A stretch of 64,000 bases of DNA from Lysinibacillus macroides (GTDB lineage Bacteria > Bacillota > Bacilli > Bacillales_A > Planococcaceae), in the NCBI RefSeq assembly GCF_001281525.1, contig NZ_LGCI01000011.1, positions 89,392-153,391 on the forward strand, given 5' to 3'. The notes under the pieces are model-generated. The model was not told where the DNA came from. It saw nothing but the letters and a program-made list of their open reading frames with translations, and did no database searches. The translations under genes were made by a program, and so were the position numbers. This document shows positions 25,292 to 32,680 of the stretch, one piece after another; position 1 is the first letter of the stretch, and each line of letters starts with the position of its first letter.

Positions 25292-25642
25292 TTATTTATA
25301 ATGATAGGTGTTTGCTCTAGTGTTGCGTTGAATTTGATTGAACCATGCACGATCTTTTTCTTCCTGCTGCAATGTTCCAGTAATGGAGGAGGAACAGCTC
25401 ACACAAATTTTTGCTTGCGTTAACTGCCCACATCTTTCACACGGAGCACCTAAATTAGGAAATATAGATTTCTTTAATTTTCCGGTTTTCACCCATTTAT
25501 AAAGTAGCTCAGATGATATGCCTGTTAAGGCGACAACCTCATCATTTGTTAAGTAGCGATTATTTTTTCTTAGTAAAAAATGATGTAACTCTGAAAATAT
25601 ATCCTCTTCTCTGACATCAATTCTTTTTTGAAATAGCAACAT
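25292..25642 (-). CDS. YvyF-like zinc-finger and helix-turn-helix protein
   Basis: A 116-residue protein. The start at 25642 (MLLFQKRIDVRE) has a GAGAGAGG site upstream and overlaps the DUF2225 gene by 26 nt. Residues about 8-50 form a helical region with a degenerate helix-turn-helix (NRYLTNDEVVALTGISSELLYKWVKTGKL), followed by FPNLGAPCERCGQLTQAKICVSC, a four-cysteine zinc site. This is the pattern of the YvyF flagellar-operon protein family, but the usual N-terminal zinc knuckle is missing and the gene is not in a flagellar operon. It is translationally coupled to the DUF2225 gene. Confidence 0.65.
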   Translation of the reverse strand: MLLFQKRIDVREEDIFSELHHFLLRKNNRYLTNDEVVALTGISSELLYKWVKTGKLKKSIFPNLGAPCERCGQLTQAKICVSCSSSITGTLQQEEKDRAWFNQIQRNTRANTYHYK

Positions 25643-26336
25643 AATCAGTCCTCTCTCCCTCACATTCATTAACTGTTGTAGACTGTTCATCATATCTGTA
25701 ATTTTCCCAACGCGTACGTGCAAGCTTTCGATATTTTGGCGATACATGTTTATCAGCAATTAAACGTGAGAACCCTCTTTTGGCTTCAGTAATATCACCG
25801 AGGCGGAGGCTTAGTTCTGCGTGTAAAAACTGAATTCTTTCCCCACCCTCCTGATTGGATGCAAAGGATTTACTATAAAAGTCTCTAGCTGCAAAAAGAT
25901 AACGCTTTTCGGATTCCTGCTCATTTTTCAAACGATAGAGCCAGGCAATTTTTAAGGCGAAATTAGCCATTAACAGCGATTCCTCCATAGCTGCACGGGC
26001 TACTAAATAGGCGAGCTTAAAGCTAGTGATAGCATCGTCAATAGTGCGTTCCTGACAGATGTTCATTGGTTTTTGAAGCTCTTTAATATATAATTCCTCA
26101 ATTAGCAACATAAAGGGCCCATATGTTCGAGACATTGATTTGTGGTAGGCATAGCCGCAATGTGGACATACAGCGACCTCGTACAGCAAAGGATTTAGGC
26201 CTTCATAAACAGGCATAAAATCAGATTGCTCCTCGATAATTTTATATCGATTAGGGCGTACTTTATATGTTGTAAAATGCTTTTTGCAACATTTACACTC
26301 CACATTACTTTCATAGTAGTAAATATTAAATGCCAT
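25617..26336 (-). CDS. DUF2225-family protein
   Basis: A 239-residue protein with two N-terminal CxxC pairs (VECKCCKKHF and CPHCGYAYH), a probable zinc ribbon, followed by an all-helical TPR-like region (about 90-215: AITSFKLAYLVARAAMEES, AWLYRLKNEQESEKRYLFAARDFY, LRLGDITEAKRGFSRLI). This is the DUF2225 plan. The start at 26336 has AGAAGGAG 9-10 nt upstream; the in-frame ATG at 26357 is too close to that site. Overlaps the YvyF-like gene downstream. Function unknown; probably a protein-protein adaptor. Confidence 0.82.
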   Translation of the reverse strand: MAFNIYYYESNVECKCCKKHFTTYKVRPNRYKIIEEQSDFMPVYEGLNPLLYEVAVCPHCGYAYHKSMSRTYGPFMLLIEELYIKELQKPMNICQERTIDDAITSFKLAYLVARAAMEESLLMANFALKIAWLYRLKNEQESEKRYLFAARDFYSKSFASNQEGGERIQFLHAELSLRLGDITEAKRGFSRLIADKHVSPKYRKLARTRWENYRYDEQSTTVNECEGERTDYVAISKKN

Positions 26337-26892
26337 AAGAATCAACTCCTTCTGCATGCCTTAGGATTTTATTTCTTTTGTTCTATTTATACGAATAAAA
26401 TTATCGTTCAATGTATTTAATTTCTTATCTTTTATTTTAACAATTCTATGTGCTTTGGTATACTCCTTTAGAATTATTAAAATAAAAATAATGTTTATTT
26501 TATTAGTTAAATATCATTAAAAATACGGTTATAACAGTGTTTATCATTGTAATTAACATACGTTATATCGTCTGTAAAAAGTTTGTCGAAATACGTACAA
26601 AAATTTTATTATTAATTTTTAAGGGATGTATATTTTATGGTACAAAAGTATGTCTCCGGAGATGATTTAAGATGTAGAATAAAATAGTATTTTTTGAGGT
26701 AGATGGGATGCTTATTAATTAGCCCAGTGGTGAAATGTCAACCATAAAAAACATCAAAATTGGAAATTCCTAAGTGCGAAAGCTTATTCATCGCCACTTT
26801 AAGGCGCACTCAAATAAACCTCACGTTTTCCAACTTAAAAAGTTAAAAAATGGAAGTTGCAAATTAACTAAAGAAAAGCGAGAAAGTGTTCG
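26337..26892. other. AT-rich region before the IS110 element
   Basis: About 555 nt, very AT-rich, holding the DUF2225 promoter and then the downstream flank of the transposase. No gene is supported. Open frames here lack ribosome binding sites. The right end of the insertion element must lie in the last part of this stretch, but no repeat marks it. Confidence 0.4.
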
Positions 26893-28131
26893 TTATTCTC
26901 TCCTTTCTTCTTTGGGCGTGTACAGCTGTTTCGTGCGTAGTAGCGAATGCACGAGCCGTACAAGTTTTCTAGCGGTTAAGACGAGAGCGCGTTTGTGTTG
27001 ATGCTTGGTTACTTCTTGATATTTCTTTTGATAAAAGGCTTTATATTCGGTGTCATGTTTTCGTATGGCGTCTGAAGCTTGTACAAGATAATAGCGTAAA
27101 TACTTATTGCCGGTTCGCATCCGACTGGTGTTTTCAGACTCATATTCACCTGATTGATGCTGTGTCCATACGAAACCTGCGTATTTCGCTAAAGCGTGGT
27201 GATCATCAAAACGATGGATATCGCCAATCTCTGCGATTAAGCCCGCTGCGTACACGGGACCGATGCCTTTTACTGATGTTAATGTTTGCGGAATACCTTT
27301 CATCATGCGTTCGATTTCTTTATCTAAACGCTTTACTTGGGTTTCCATGTGCTGAATCGTGCTCAGAATGACTGATAAAGAAAGATTGACGGGATCCGCC
27401 ATCACTTTATCTAAACGATAGGAATTGCGAGCGAGCTGCTTGAGATATTTCGCCATCTCCTCTGGCGCCACAAAACGATTTTTGCCTTTCTCTTGTAGGA
27501 ACTCTACGAGCTCCTCTAAAGGCATATCGGCAATGATACCTGGATCTAGTTCTTCTATCACCGCGACACTTGTCGCACCGAATGTATCGGAGAACGGATT
27601 ATCTTGGCGTAAGCCACTAAATTTTAAGTACAGTTGATTTAACATGTATGTTTTATTACGGGCAATTTCATGGACTAAATGGAAGCGCGTGCGTGTTAAT
27701 CGACGAAGTGCATCGTAAATTAAGGTTTCTTGCATTTCATGTGGCAATCGTCCAAAGCGTAGATGATCCGCAATAACCCAGGCGTCTATTTTGTCGTTTT
27801 TCGGTAACATATCATAGCCCTTCTTAAAACGGGAAACTTTACGTGCGTTGAGCATATAAATCGCTGTTTGAAGATGTGGTACTACTTTCTTACATTGTGC
27901 TTTTAAGTAATGGGCAAGGTGCCAACTATATTGATCCGTGGCTTCCATCCCAATTTTTAATTGATCTGTTTGATTTTTTTCCGCTGTTCGTATAATTTTT
28001 TGAATCAAGGTGTCCGCACCTTCTACATCATTTCGAACAGAAAAATCAGCGAGTGTGTGACCCTCTCCATGCATGAAATGGACATGATGGGAGCGCAAAC
28101 TCACGTCAATACCGACTAGCATTTGTGACAT
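26893..28131 (-). CDS. IS110-family transposase (bridge-RNA-guided recombinase)
   Basis: A 412-residue recombinase. The N-terminal RuvC-like DEDD domain is visible: GIDVS (Asp), GMEATDQYSW (Glu), NDKIDAWVIADHLR (two Asp). The C-terminal domain has SVKGIGPVYAAGLIAEIGD, then a serine-containing segment (NTSRMRTGNKYLRYYLVQASD) as in the Tnp-Ser domain. ATG at 28131 has AGGAGGTG 6 nt upstream. The frame is complete with no internal stops, so the element may be active. Confidence 0.92.
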   Translation of the reverse strand: MSQMLVGIDVSLRSHHVHFMHGEGHTLADFSVRNDVEGADTLIQKIIRTAEKNQTDQLKIGMEATDQYSWHLAHYLKAQCKKVVPHLQTAIYMLNARKVSRFKKGYDMLPKNDKIDAWVIADHLRFGRLPHEMQETLIYDALRRLTRTRFHLVHEIARNKTYMLNQLYLKFSGLRQDNPFSDTFGATSVAVIEELDPGIIADMPLEELVEFLQEKGKNRFVAPEEMAKYLKQLARNSYRLDKVMADPVNLSLSVILSTIQHMETQVKRLDKEIERMMKGIPQTLTSVKGIGPVYAAGLIAEIGDIHRFDDHHALAKYAGFVWTQHQSGEYESENTSRMRTGNKYLRYYLVQASDAIRKHDTEYKAFYQKKYQEVTKHQHKRALVLTARKLVRLVHSLLRTKQLYTPKEERRE

Positions 28132-28140
28132 GCCAATCAC

Positions 28141-28400
28141 CTCCTAAAGGGGGAATTAATCAAGATACACGCAGACCTGGGTGCCCAGTCGAATCATCGA
28201 TGTCTGCCTCGTGATGAGCAATCGCATGGAGAAGACCATAATTGAGCGCTACACTCTCTTCAATCATTGCGTCGCAGCCAGTGGTTAGACCTTCCATAAT
28301 GAACGATGGGTAGCAGGCTTATGAAGCAGTACACATGCGTGTCCGCAAGGAGGAAAAGCTATTTCCTGCGAATACCTTGTCCGTTCCATTGTCTCATGGG
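28141..28400 (-). ncRNA. Candidate bridge RNA region of the IS110 element
   Basis: The non-coding flank upstream of the transposase on the minus strand holds several hairpins. At 28171-28207, GCAGAC/GTCTGC closes an inner CTGGG-TG-CCCAG stem plus a 12-nt single-stranded loop. At 28344-28370, CGCAGGAAA/TTTCC..TGCG forms a second. IS110-group elements encode a bridge RNA with target- and donor-binding loops between their left end and the transposase. The position and loops fit, but no guide sequence was matched to the flanks. Confidence 0.4.
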
Positions 28401-28582
28401 CACAGTCTGAGTGAAATAAAAGTTGTCATAAAAAAGGACGAAGTACTGAAATGGAGCCTCCTCCATCCTTCGCCCTTGTGCTATAAAATTGGGTTAAAAA
28501 AGTGTATGACAAATAAACAGGCAAGCACCTGTGAGCAATACTTTAAGAAAAGATGATAAATAATGAAAATAGTGATTTCCTT

Positions 28583-28645
28583 TTGGCTCCCTCGGTCAAA
28601 CCAGGGGCAAACAGGTAAAACATAAAACAGGAGTGAGGGAGCCAA
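28583..28645. repeat. Eleven-bp perfect inverted repeat
   Basis: TTGGCTCCCTC at 28583-28593 and GAGGGAGCCAA at 28635-28645, 41 nt apart, in the gap between the IS110 element and a decayed HAD gene. Origin unknown; it could be a terminator of a lost gene or part of another mobile element. Confidence 0.6.
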
Positions 28646-28734
28646 TTGGCGACCACTTCCTATAGGAAATCCAACAGATCCTCCAGCTGTCCGGATCAAC
28701 TGGAAATTCTATCGGAAAGAGCTCTTACTACTAA

Positions 28735-29346
28735 TATACGAGGAGGATAGCTATGTAGCAGAAAGCATGAAGTATGCAAATATTATAAAAACAAGGATTT
28801 TAGCTTCTAGCTACTACAGGAAGACCTTTGTCCATAGGTCATAAGTTAAAAAACCCCTTATTACAGCAAATGGATCATTTGTAAAGCGTCAAGATCGTGT
28901 TACCCATAACTGTTCAAAATGTACAAGCTATTGTACAGAAACAATAGCATAACCTCGCATGTCGATGAATAGTGTACAAAGCCCAATAGATCTATATGCG
29001 ATGTGGGAAATATTATCTTCTGATTATGAATAAAAGTATTGTGGATGAAGGGGTGTTTCTTATGTGCCTATTTGGGACAGGTAGGCTGAAAAAGATATGC
29101 CGCTCAATTTCTGAATATATATAACAGCGATGACATCCTTATATTGCGAAGTATGACAGCAGGATGTTTCCAGGGCAATAGCTGTTAAGGTTGTACTGGA
29201 TTACTTTAATATGAACGCAGAGGATGCAATAAGCCTTTAGTGATGGTAATAATGATATACTGGAGCAGGTAGGATTAGGGACGAAGATGGGGCACGATAG
29301 CTTACTTAAAAAAAATACTACAAAATTTGTTACCAAGGTAGTATAG
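28735..29346 (+). pseudogene. Decayed Cof-type HAD hydrolase
   Basis: Pieces of a HAD-IIB phosphatase can be read in different frames: ATTGRPLSIGHKL (the TGRP motif) near 28810; LITANGSFVKRQD (the NG-motif region) near 28860; VVLDYFNMNAEDAIS near 29195; and DGNNDILEQVGLGTKMGHDSLLKK...FVTKVV (catalytic GDGxND motif and C-terminus) at about 29245-29346. Frameshifts and stops separate the pieces and the N-terminal DxDGT motif is not found. The IS110 element just upstream may have removed the 5' part. Clearly non-functional. Confidence 0.65.
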
Positions 29347-29450
29347 AGTTTACCCTGTGTCAGCTTTGAATTATTTAAAGTAGTAGATATTTCAAATTAT
29401 AATGAAACCTATTGATCATTTGTTTAAAAATTTTTAGGTGGGATAGATTT

Positions 29451-30047
29451 ATGGTGCATCATATACAATCTCTAATTGAACATTATGGGTATTTGGGTAT
29501 TATCGTGATACTAATTGGCGGTATTGTCGGACTGCCGCTTCCAGATGAGGTATTTTTGACATATATAGGCTATAGTGTTTATCGAGAAAATCTTGCACAT
29601 ATTCCTGCATTAATCAGTGCCATGATTGGTGCAGTTGGAGGCATTACCTTAAGCTACTATATCGGTTATCGCTTTGGCTTACCATTATTGCAGAAATATG
29701 GTCCTAAGGTTTATATTACTGAACAAAAAATAGCTTTTACTAAAAAAATGTTTGTCAAAATTGGCCCTCTCTTATTAGTAATAGGCTATTTTATTCCAGG
29801 TGTCCGCCACCTAACGGCTTATATTGCAGCTATTAATAATTATCCCTATAAAAAGTTTGCACTTTTCGCTTATATAGGGGCATTTATCTGGACTTTCACA
29901 TTTATATCGTTAGGAAAGACGCTTGGAGAGAAGTGGCGATTTGTTGGATACTATTTATCCCATTATAGTATCTATCTCATCCTATTGTTTATTGTGGGGA
30001 TGCTCATTGCTTATTATCTATTCAAAAAAAGAAATGTACAAAAATAA
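29451..30047 (+). CDS. DedA-family membrane protein
   Basis: A 198-residue protein with four to five helices and the DedA core: GLPLPDEVFLTYIGY near residue 25, SAMIGAVGGITLSYYIGYRFG, then the conserved RHLTAYIAAINNYPYKKFALFAYIGAFIWT. ATG at 29451 follows AGGTGGGA; an upstream in-frame TTG has none. DedA proteins act as lipid scramblases or flippases (for example undecaprenyl-phosphate or phosphatidylethanolamine recycling) driven by ion gradients. The lipid handled by this one is not predictable. Monocistronic. Confidence 0.9.
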   Translation: MVHHIQSLIEHYGYLGIIVILIGGIVGLPLPDEVFLTYIGYSVYRENLAHIPALISAMIGAVGGITLSYYIGYRFGLPLLQKYGPKVYITEQKIAFTKKMFVKIGPLLLVIGYFIPGVRHLTAYIAAINNYPYKKFALFAYIGAFIWTFTFISLGKTLGEKWRFVGYYLSHYSIYLILLFIVGMLIAYYLFKKRNVQK

Positions 30048-30075
30048 AAGTCGGTATACGCTATACCGACTTTTA
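30046..30075 (+). terminator. Terminator between convergent genes
   Basis: AAAAGTCGGTATA-CGC-TATACCGACTTTT: a perfect 13-bp stem with a 3-nt loop; bidirectional. Confidence 0.9.
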
Positions 30076-30077
30076 TA

Positions 30078-30815
30078 TTATGGTAAAATAGCAAATGACC
30101 GCACAGGGAAGCCTGATGCTTTTTCTGGCTTAGGTACAATATTGAAGATGATAGCGCCCTTCGTAGGCAGCTTGTCCAAATTAGTCATTAACTCAATCTG
30201 ATAGGTGTCTTGCTCAAGCACGAAATATTCACCATTTAACTTACCATTTTTACGAAAATCTGCAGCAGAATCGGTATCGAAGGTTTCATGTCCAATCGCA
30301 CTGATTTTGCGTTCCTTGAATAAAAACTGCAGGGCCTCTAAGCCCCAGCCTGGAATATGATTATGTCCAAGCTCATCTGTATTATTGAAGGCCTCCTTAT
30401 CTGGCCAACGTTTACTCCAATCTGTACGAAGTGCTACAAAGGTACCTGCTTCAATCTCTCCATGCTGGGTTTCAAAATCGAGAATATCCTGAACCGTTAG
30501 CGTAAAATCATGATTGCTCGCTGCCTCCTGTGATTTATCAATGACGATAAGAGGAAGAACAAGTTCTTTTAGCTCTAATTCTTCTAGGTAACGTCTGTCT
30601 CGCACAAAATGAATGGGTGGATCGATATGTGTACCATATTGACCTGAGAACGTGAATTGTTGGGCAAAGAAGCCATCATCATGAGAGAATAATGTTTCAA
30701 ATTTTGCATCTTCAAACATAAAAAAATGTGGTGAGTTAGGGCCGAATGTATGTGTTAAATCAACCCATTGTTTTGATTTTAATAATTGCAATGCTTGTAA
30801 AAGTTCGTTTGCCAT
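30078..30815 (-). CDS. Cyclase-family metal-dependent hydrolase under SAM riboswitch control
   Basis: A 245-residue protein of the cyclase/kynurenine-formamidase fold. The metal-binding signature GTHIDPPIHF is at about residues 60-69, with VDLTHTFGPNSP near the start and GHETFDTD near 170. AGGGAG precedes ATG. The only gene behind a complete SAM-I riboswitch, so it is repressed when S-adenosylmethionine is high. That points to sulfur or methionine metabolism rather than tryptophan breakdown, but the substrate is unknown. A role in hydrolysing an amide or lactone of a sulfur amino acid is a guess only. Confidence 0.85.
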   Translation of the reverse strand: MANELLQALQLLKSKQWVDLTHTFGPNSPHFFMFEDAKFETLFSHDDGFFAQQFTFSGQYGTHIDPPIHFVRDRRYLEELELKELVLPLIVIDKSQEAASNHDFTLTVQDILDFETQHGEIEAGTFVALRTDWSKRWPDKEAFNNTDELGHNHIPGWGLEALQFLFKERKISAIGHETFDTDSAADFRKNGKLNGEYFVLEQDTYQIELMTNLDKLPTKGAIIFNIVPKPEKASGFPVRSFAILP

Positions 30816-30849
30816 TTAGCTCCCTGCTTTCTGTTGATAGTAGTAAATA

Positions 30850-31011
30850 AAAAGGAATCCCCTTATGTAGAAGAGGACTCCTGTATAAAACAATAGAAGT
30901 TCGTCTTCTCATCTGTAAGGACAAAATCTTGCCCTTTGGAATTAGCACCATACTGTTAAGCTGGTTGCTGAGACTTCATCGGGCCACTCTCTCTGTCTCT
31001 CTCGATAAGAA
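30850..31011 (-). promoter_or_regulatory. SAM-I (S-box) riboswitch with terminator
   Basis: Minus strand, aptamer 31011-30906: P1 TTCTTATC pairs with GATGAGAA, then the S-box core GAGAGAGACAGAGAGAGTGG, CCGATGAAGTCTCAGCAACC and TGGTGCTAATTCC with AAGGGCAAG all match the conserved S-box consensus. The expression platform at 30882-30853 is a GGAGTCCTCTT/AAGGGGATTCC terminator hairpin followed by T5. The start of the regulated gene is 35 nt further on. Transcription is expected to stop when SAM is bound. Confidence 0.92.
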
Positions 31012-31105
31012 AAAATATAAGAATATTCAAAAATAATAATTATTACTACTCTACCATACATTTTTATTGTTTACAACTTCAATAGGAATACAAGGTTAAT
31101 GTTTT

Positions 31106-31483
31106 TCACCAATTCATATTCAAGGTGATACCACAACAGCCACTATCAATAAGACGTATTTGGAAACCATCTGGCGTATAGTTTGTTTCGAATTTCATGG
31201 TGATACCAGCAGATGAAATTAATTGCTCAACTTGTGTTTTGTTTGAAAGCTGCGCTGCATTCATTAAATCATGGGCAAATTGCTGGGAGCTATCAATTTT
31301 ATCCGTTAGTAATTGTGCTTGCCGTATCATCGTCTTGATCCGTGTAGCTGAGGCTTTGAATTTATGTGTATCGATGGGTGGAAAGGGGCCATTATTGGTT
31401 GGCATTGCCAAAGGTCTAATGGCAAGCTGCTGGGGTGGATACTGGTAGGGATGAATAAAATATGGATAAGGATTGTAATACAA
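31106..31483 (-). CDS. Putative spore-coat-like protein, Tyr/Pro-rich N-terminus
   Basis: A 125-residue protein with an N-terminal MYYNPYPYFIHPYQYPPQQ tract, typical of spore-coat or outer-layer proteins, followed by a helical segment (about 40-90) and a beta-rich end (ISSAGITMKFETNYTPDGFQIRLIDSGCCGITL). TAGGAGGAATT precedes ATG. A decayed second copy lies about 1.1 kb away at 32413-32625, which shows the gene was duplicated with its neighbour. Family not recognised. Confidence 0.65.
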   Translation of the reverse strand: MYYNPYPYFIHPYQYPPQQLAIRPLAMPTNNGPFPPIDTHKFKASATRIKTMIRQAQLLTDKIDSSQQFAHDLMNAAQLSNKTQVEQLISSAGITMKFETNYTPDGFQIRLIDSGCCGITLNMNW

Positions 31484-31563
31484 TGTAATTCCTCCTATCC
31501 TATAACTGATATCTTATCTTATGTATGACAAGAGTTTTAGGTGTTATTTTCAAAGGAGGAGAG
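31244..31563. repeat. Duplicated segment, copy 1
   Basis: The sequence from the middle of the coat-like gene, through the divergent promoter region, to the ribosome binding site of the opposite gene (TTTAGGTGTTATT, CAAAGGAGGA) reappears at 32413-32680 with substitutions and deletions, in the same orientation. Copy 1 keeps the coat-like gene intact and has lost the SUKH gene. Confidence 0.8.
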
Positions 31564-31575
31564 CTGGCTGAAATA

Positions 31576-31724
31576 ATGGTAACAGATATTGGTTCTGTTT
31601 AGAAATAGATGTCCTTTCACATGACGAGGTAAGTATTCCAGAGCTGGAAGAAGCGTTTGGTGTGATCTGTCCACCAGCTTTTTCCTCATTATCAATAAAA
31701 GCATCCTATAAGATATTTTTTTAA
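31576..31724 (+). pseudogene. SUKH (SMI1/KNR4) remnant of duplicated copy 1
   Basis: After the ribosome binding site and ATG (31576) the frame stops at once. A shifted frame reads DVLSHDEVSIPELEEAFGVICPPAF, the SMI1/KNR4 opening (E-x-L-E-x-x-F-G-x-x-x-P-P), and ends after 40 codons. It is the decayed counterpart of the gene at 32658. Confidence 0.6.
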
Positions 31725-31742
31725 GTGTCTATCTTATAGGAT
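31703..31742 (-). terminator. Hairpin downstream of the DUF2000 gene
   Basis: ATCCTATAAGATA pairs with TATCTTATAGGAT, 13 bp, around a T-rich loop. It lies about 25 nt past the DUF2000 stop codon and overlaps the end of the SUKH remnant. Confidence 0.55.
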
Positions 31743-31765
31743 ACAGTTTCGCCCTTTAAGATAAT

Positions 31766-32176
31766 TTATTTTAATAAACTGAATTTTTTTGTTAACCTTC
31801 TGATTTCTTCGTCCTCACCAGCCACTATTACGCCAACAGGCTCTGTTTCTTCTATACTACTATTAGAAATTTTTTCTTTATATACCTCAAATTCGTTGTT
31901 TAAGGTTTGCCCTGTTTTAGAAAAAACGACACATTCAACTGAGCTTTTATCACTTAAAAGACTTTTACTAAAGTTTATTATTTGATTTTTACCCCCTTTA
32001 AGGATAAGCGTACTATATTTAATACCAGCATGTTGTACATTGTCCGTATCTACAACAGGTTGGTCAGAATAAAGGCTAGGGTTATTGATAACTAGCTGTC
32101 CCATTAGTAAAGCTGTTACGTTTGCGGCCGCTCCGATTTCCAAGTTTTTATCTACAATAATAGCTACTCTTTTCAT
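31766..32176 (-). CDS. DUF2000-family protein
   Basis: A 136-residue protein with the DUF2000 pattern: KRVAIIVDKNLEIGAAANVTALLMGQL at the start (an alpha/beta fold related to peptidyl-tRNA hydrolase 2), and VGVIVAGEDEEIRRLTKKFSLLK at the end. It sits between the two copies of the duplicated segment. Ribosome binding site GAGGGGTAAAGATAAG. The family has no firm function; a ligand-binding or tRNA-related role is conceivable. Complete length. Confidence 0.8.
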   Translation of the reverse strand: MKRVAIIVDKNLEIGAAANVTALLMGQLVINNPSLYSDQPVVDTDNVQHAGIKYSTLILKGGKNQIINFSKSLLSDKSSVECVVFSKTGQTLNNEFEVYKEKISNSSIEETEPVGVIVAGEDEEIRRLTKKFSLLK

Positions 32177-32412
32177 CTTATCTTTACCCCTCTAATTCTT
32201 TTTTTGTGAAACAAACCCAAGGCATATCAATACCTTTTCTTAAAAAGTAATTTTCATTGCCTGTCATATCTACATAATTACTATTTTGAAAAATTGCTAA
32301 AAATTTATATATTATGATATTGTTACAAGATGGTATTGTCAATACGTTCCTATGAGTACTTACAAATAAATAGAATTTCTAAATGTTTAGTATATAGGAA
32401 TGAAGGAATTTT

Positions 32413-32625
32413 ATGAAAGCTGTATTTTTTAGAATCTGATTCTTACGTTCATTAAATCATGGGTAAATTGTTGGGAGCTATCAATTTTATCTGGCAGTAA
32501 TTGTGCTAGCTGGATTAATGTCTTGATCCGTGTAGCTGAGGTTTTGAATATGGCCATTGCTACAGCTTTAATGGCAAGCTGATGGGGGATAAGGAGGGTA
32601 ATACAATATAATTCCTTCTATTTAT
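32413..32625 (-). pseudogene. Decayed second copy of the coat-like gene
   Basis: Minus-strand counterpart of the gene at 31106: the helical middle part is still recognisable, but the 3' half is gone, the Tyr/Pro-rich 5' part is largely deleted, and no start remains. Confidence 0.7.
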
Positions 32626-32680
32626 AATGGATAACTTATATATCATAAGGGCTTTAGGTGTTATTACCAAAGGAGGAGGG
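32413..32680. repeat. Duplicated segment, copy 2
   Basis: Diverged copy of 31244-31563. Shared tracts include TTCATTAAATCATGGG, GAGCTATCAATTTTAT, GTCTTGATCCGTGTAGCTGAG and AGGTGTTATT. It has two or more internal deletions in the coat-like part. Copy 2 keeps an intact SUKH reading frame. Confidence 0.8.

Larger units (their letters stand above)
26893..28400 (-). mobile_element. IS110-family insertion sequence
   Basis: One transposase gene plus a structured upstream non-coding flank, with higher GC than the surroundings. IS110 elements lack long terminal inverted repeats and often leave no target duplication, so both ends are approximate: the true right end is probably somewhere between 26760 and 26892 and the left end between about 28400 and 28500. 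Confidence 0.75.

Noticed and set aside
26774-27001. 75-codon plus-strand open frame at the IS110 right flank
   Set aside because: Overlaps the transposase gene on the opposite strand and lacks a start site; probably a shadow.
28335-28556. 73-codon open frame upstream of the transposase
   Set aside because: Lies across the hairpins of the IS flank, no ribosome binding site at its start; structure explains the region better than a protein.
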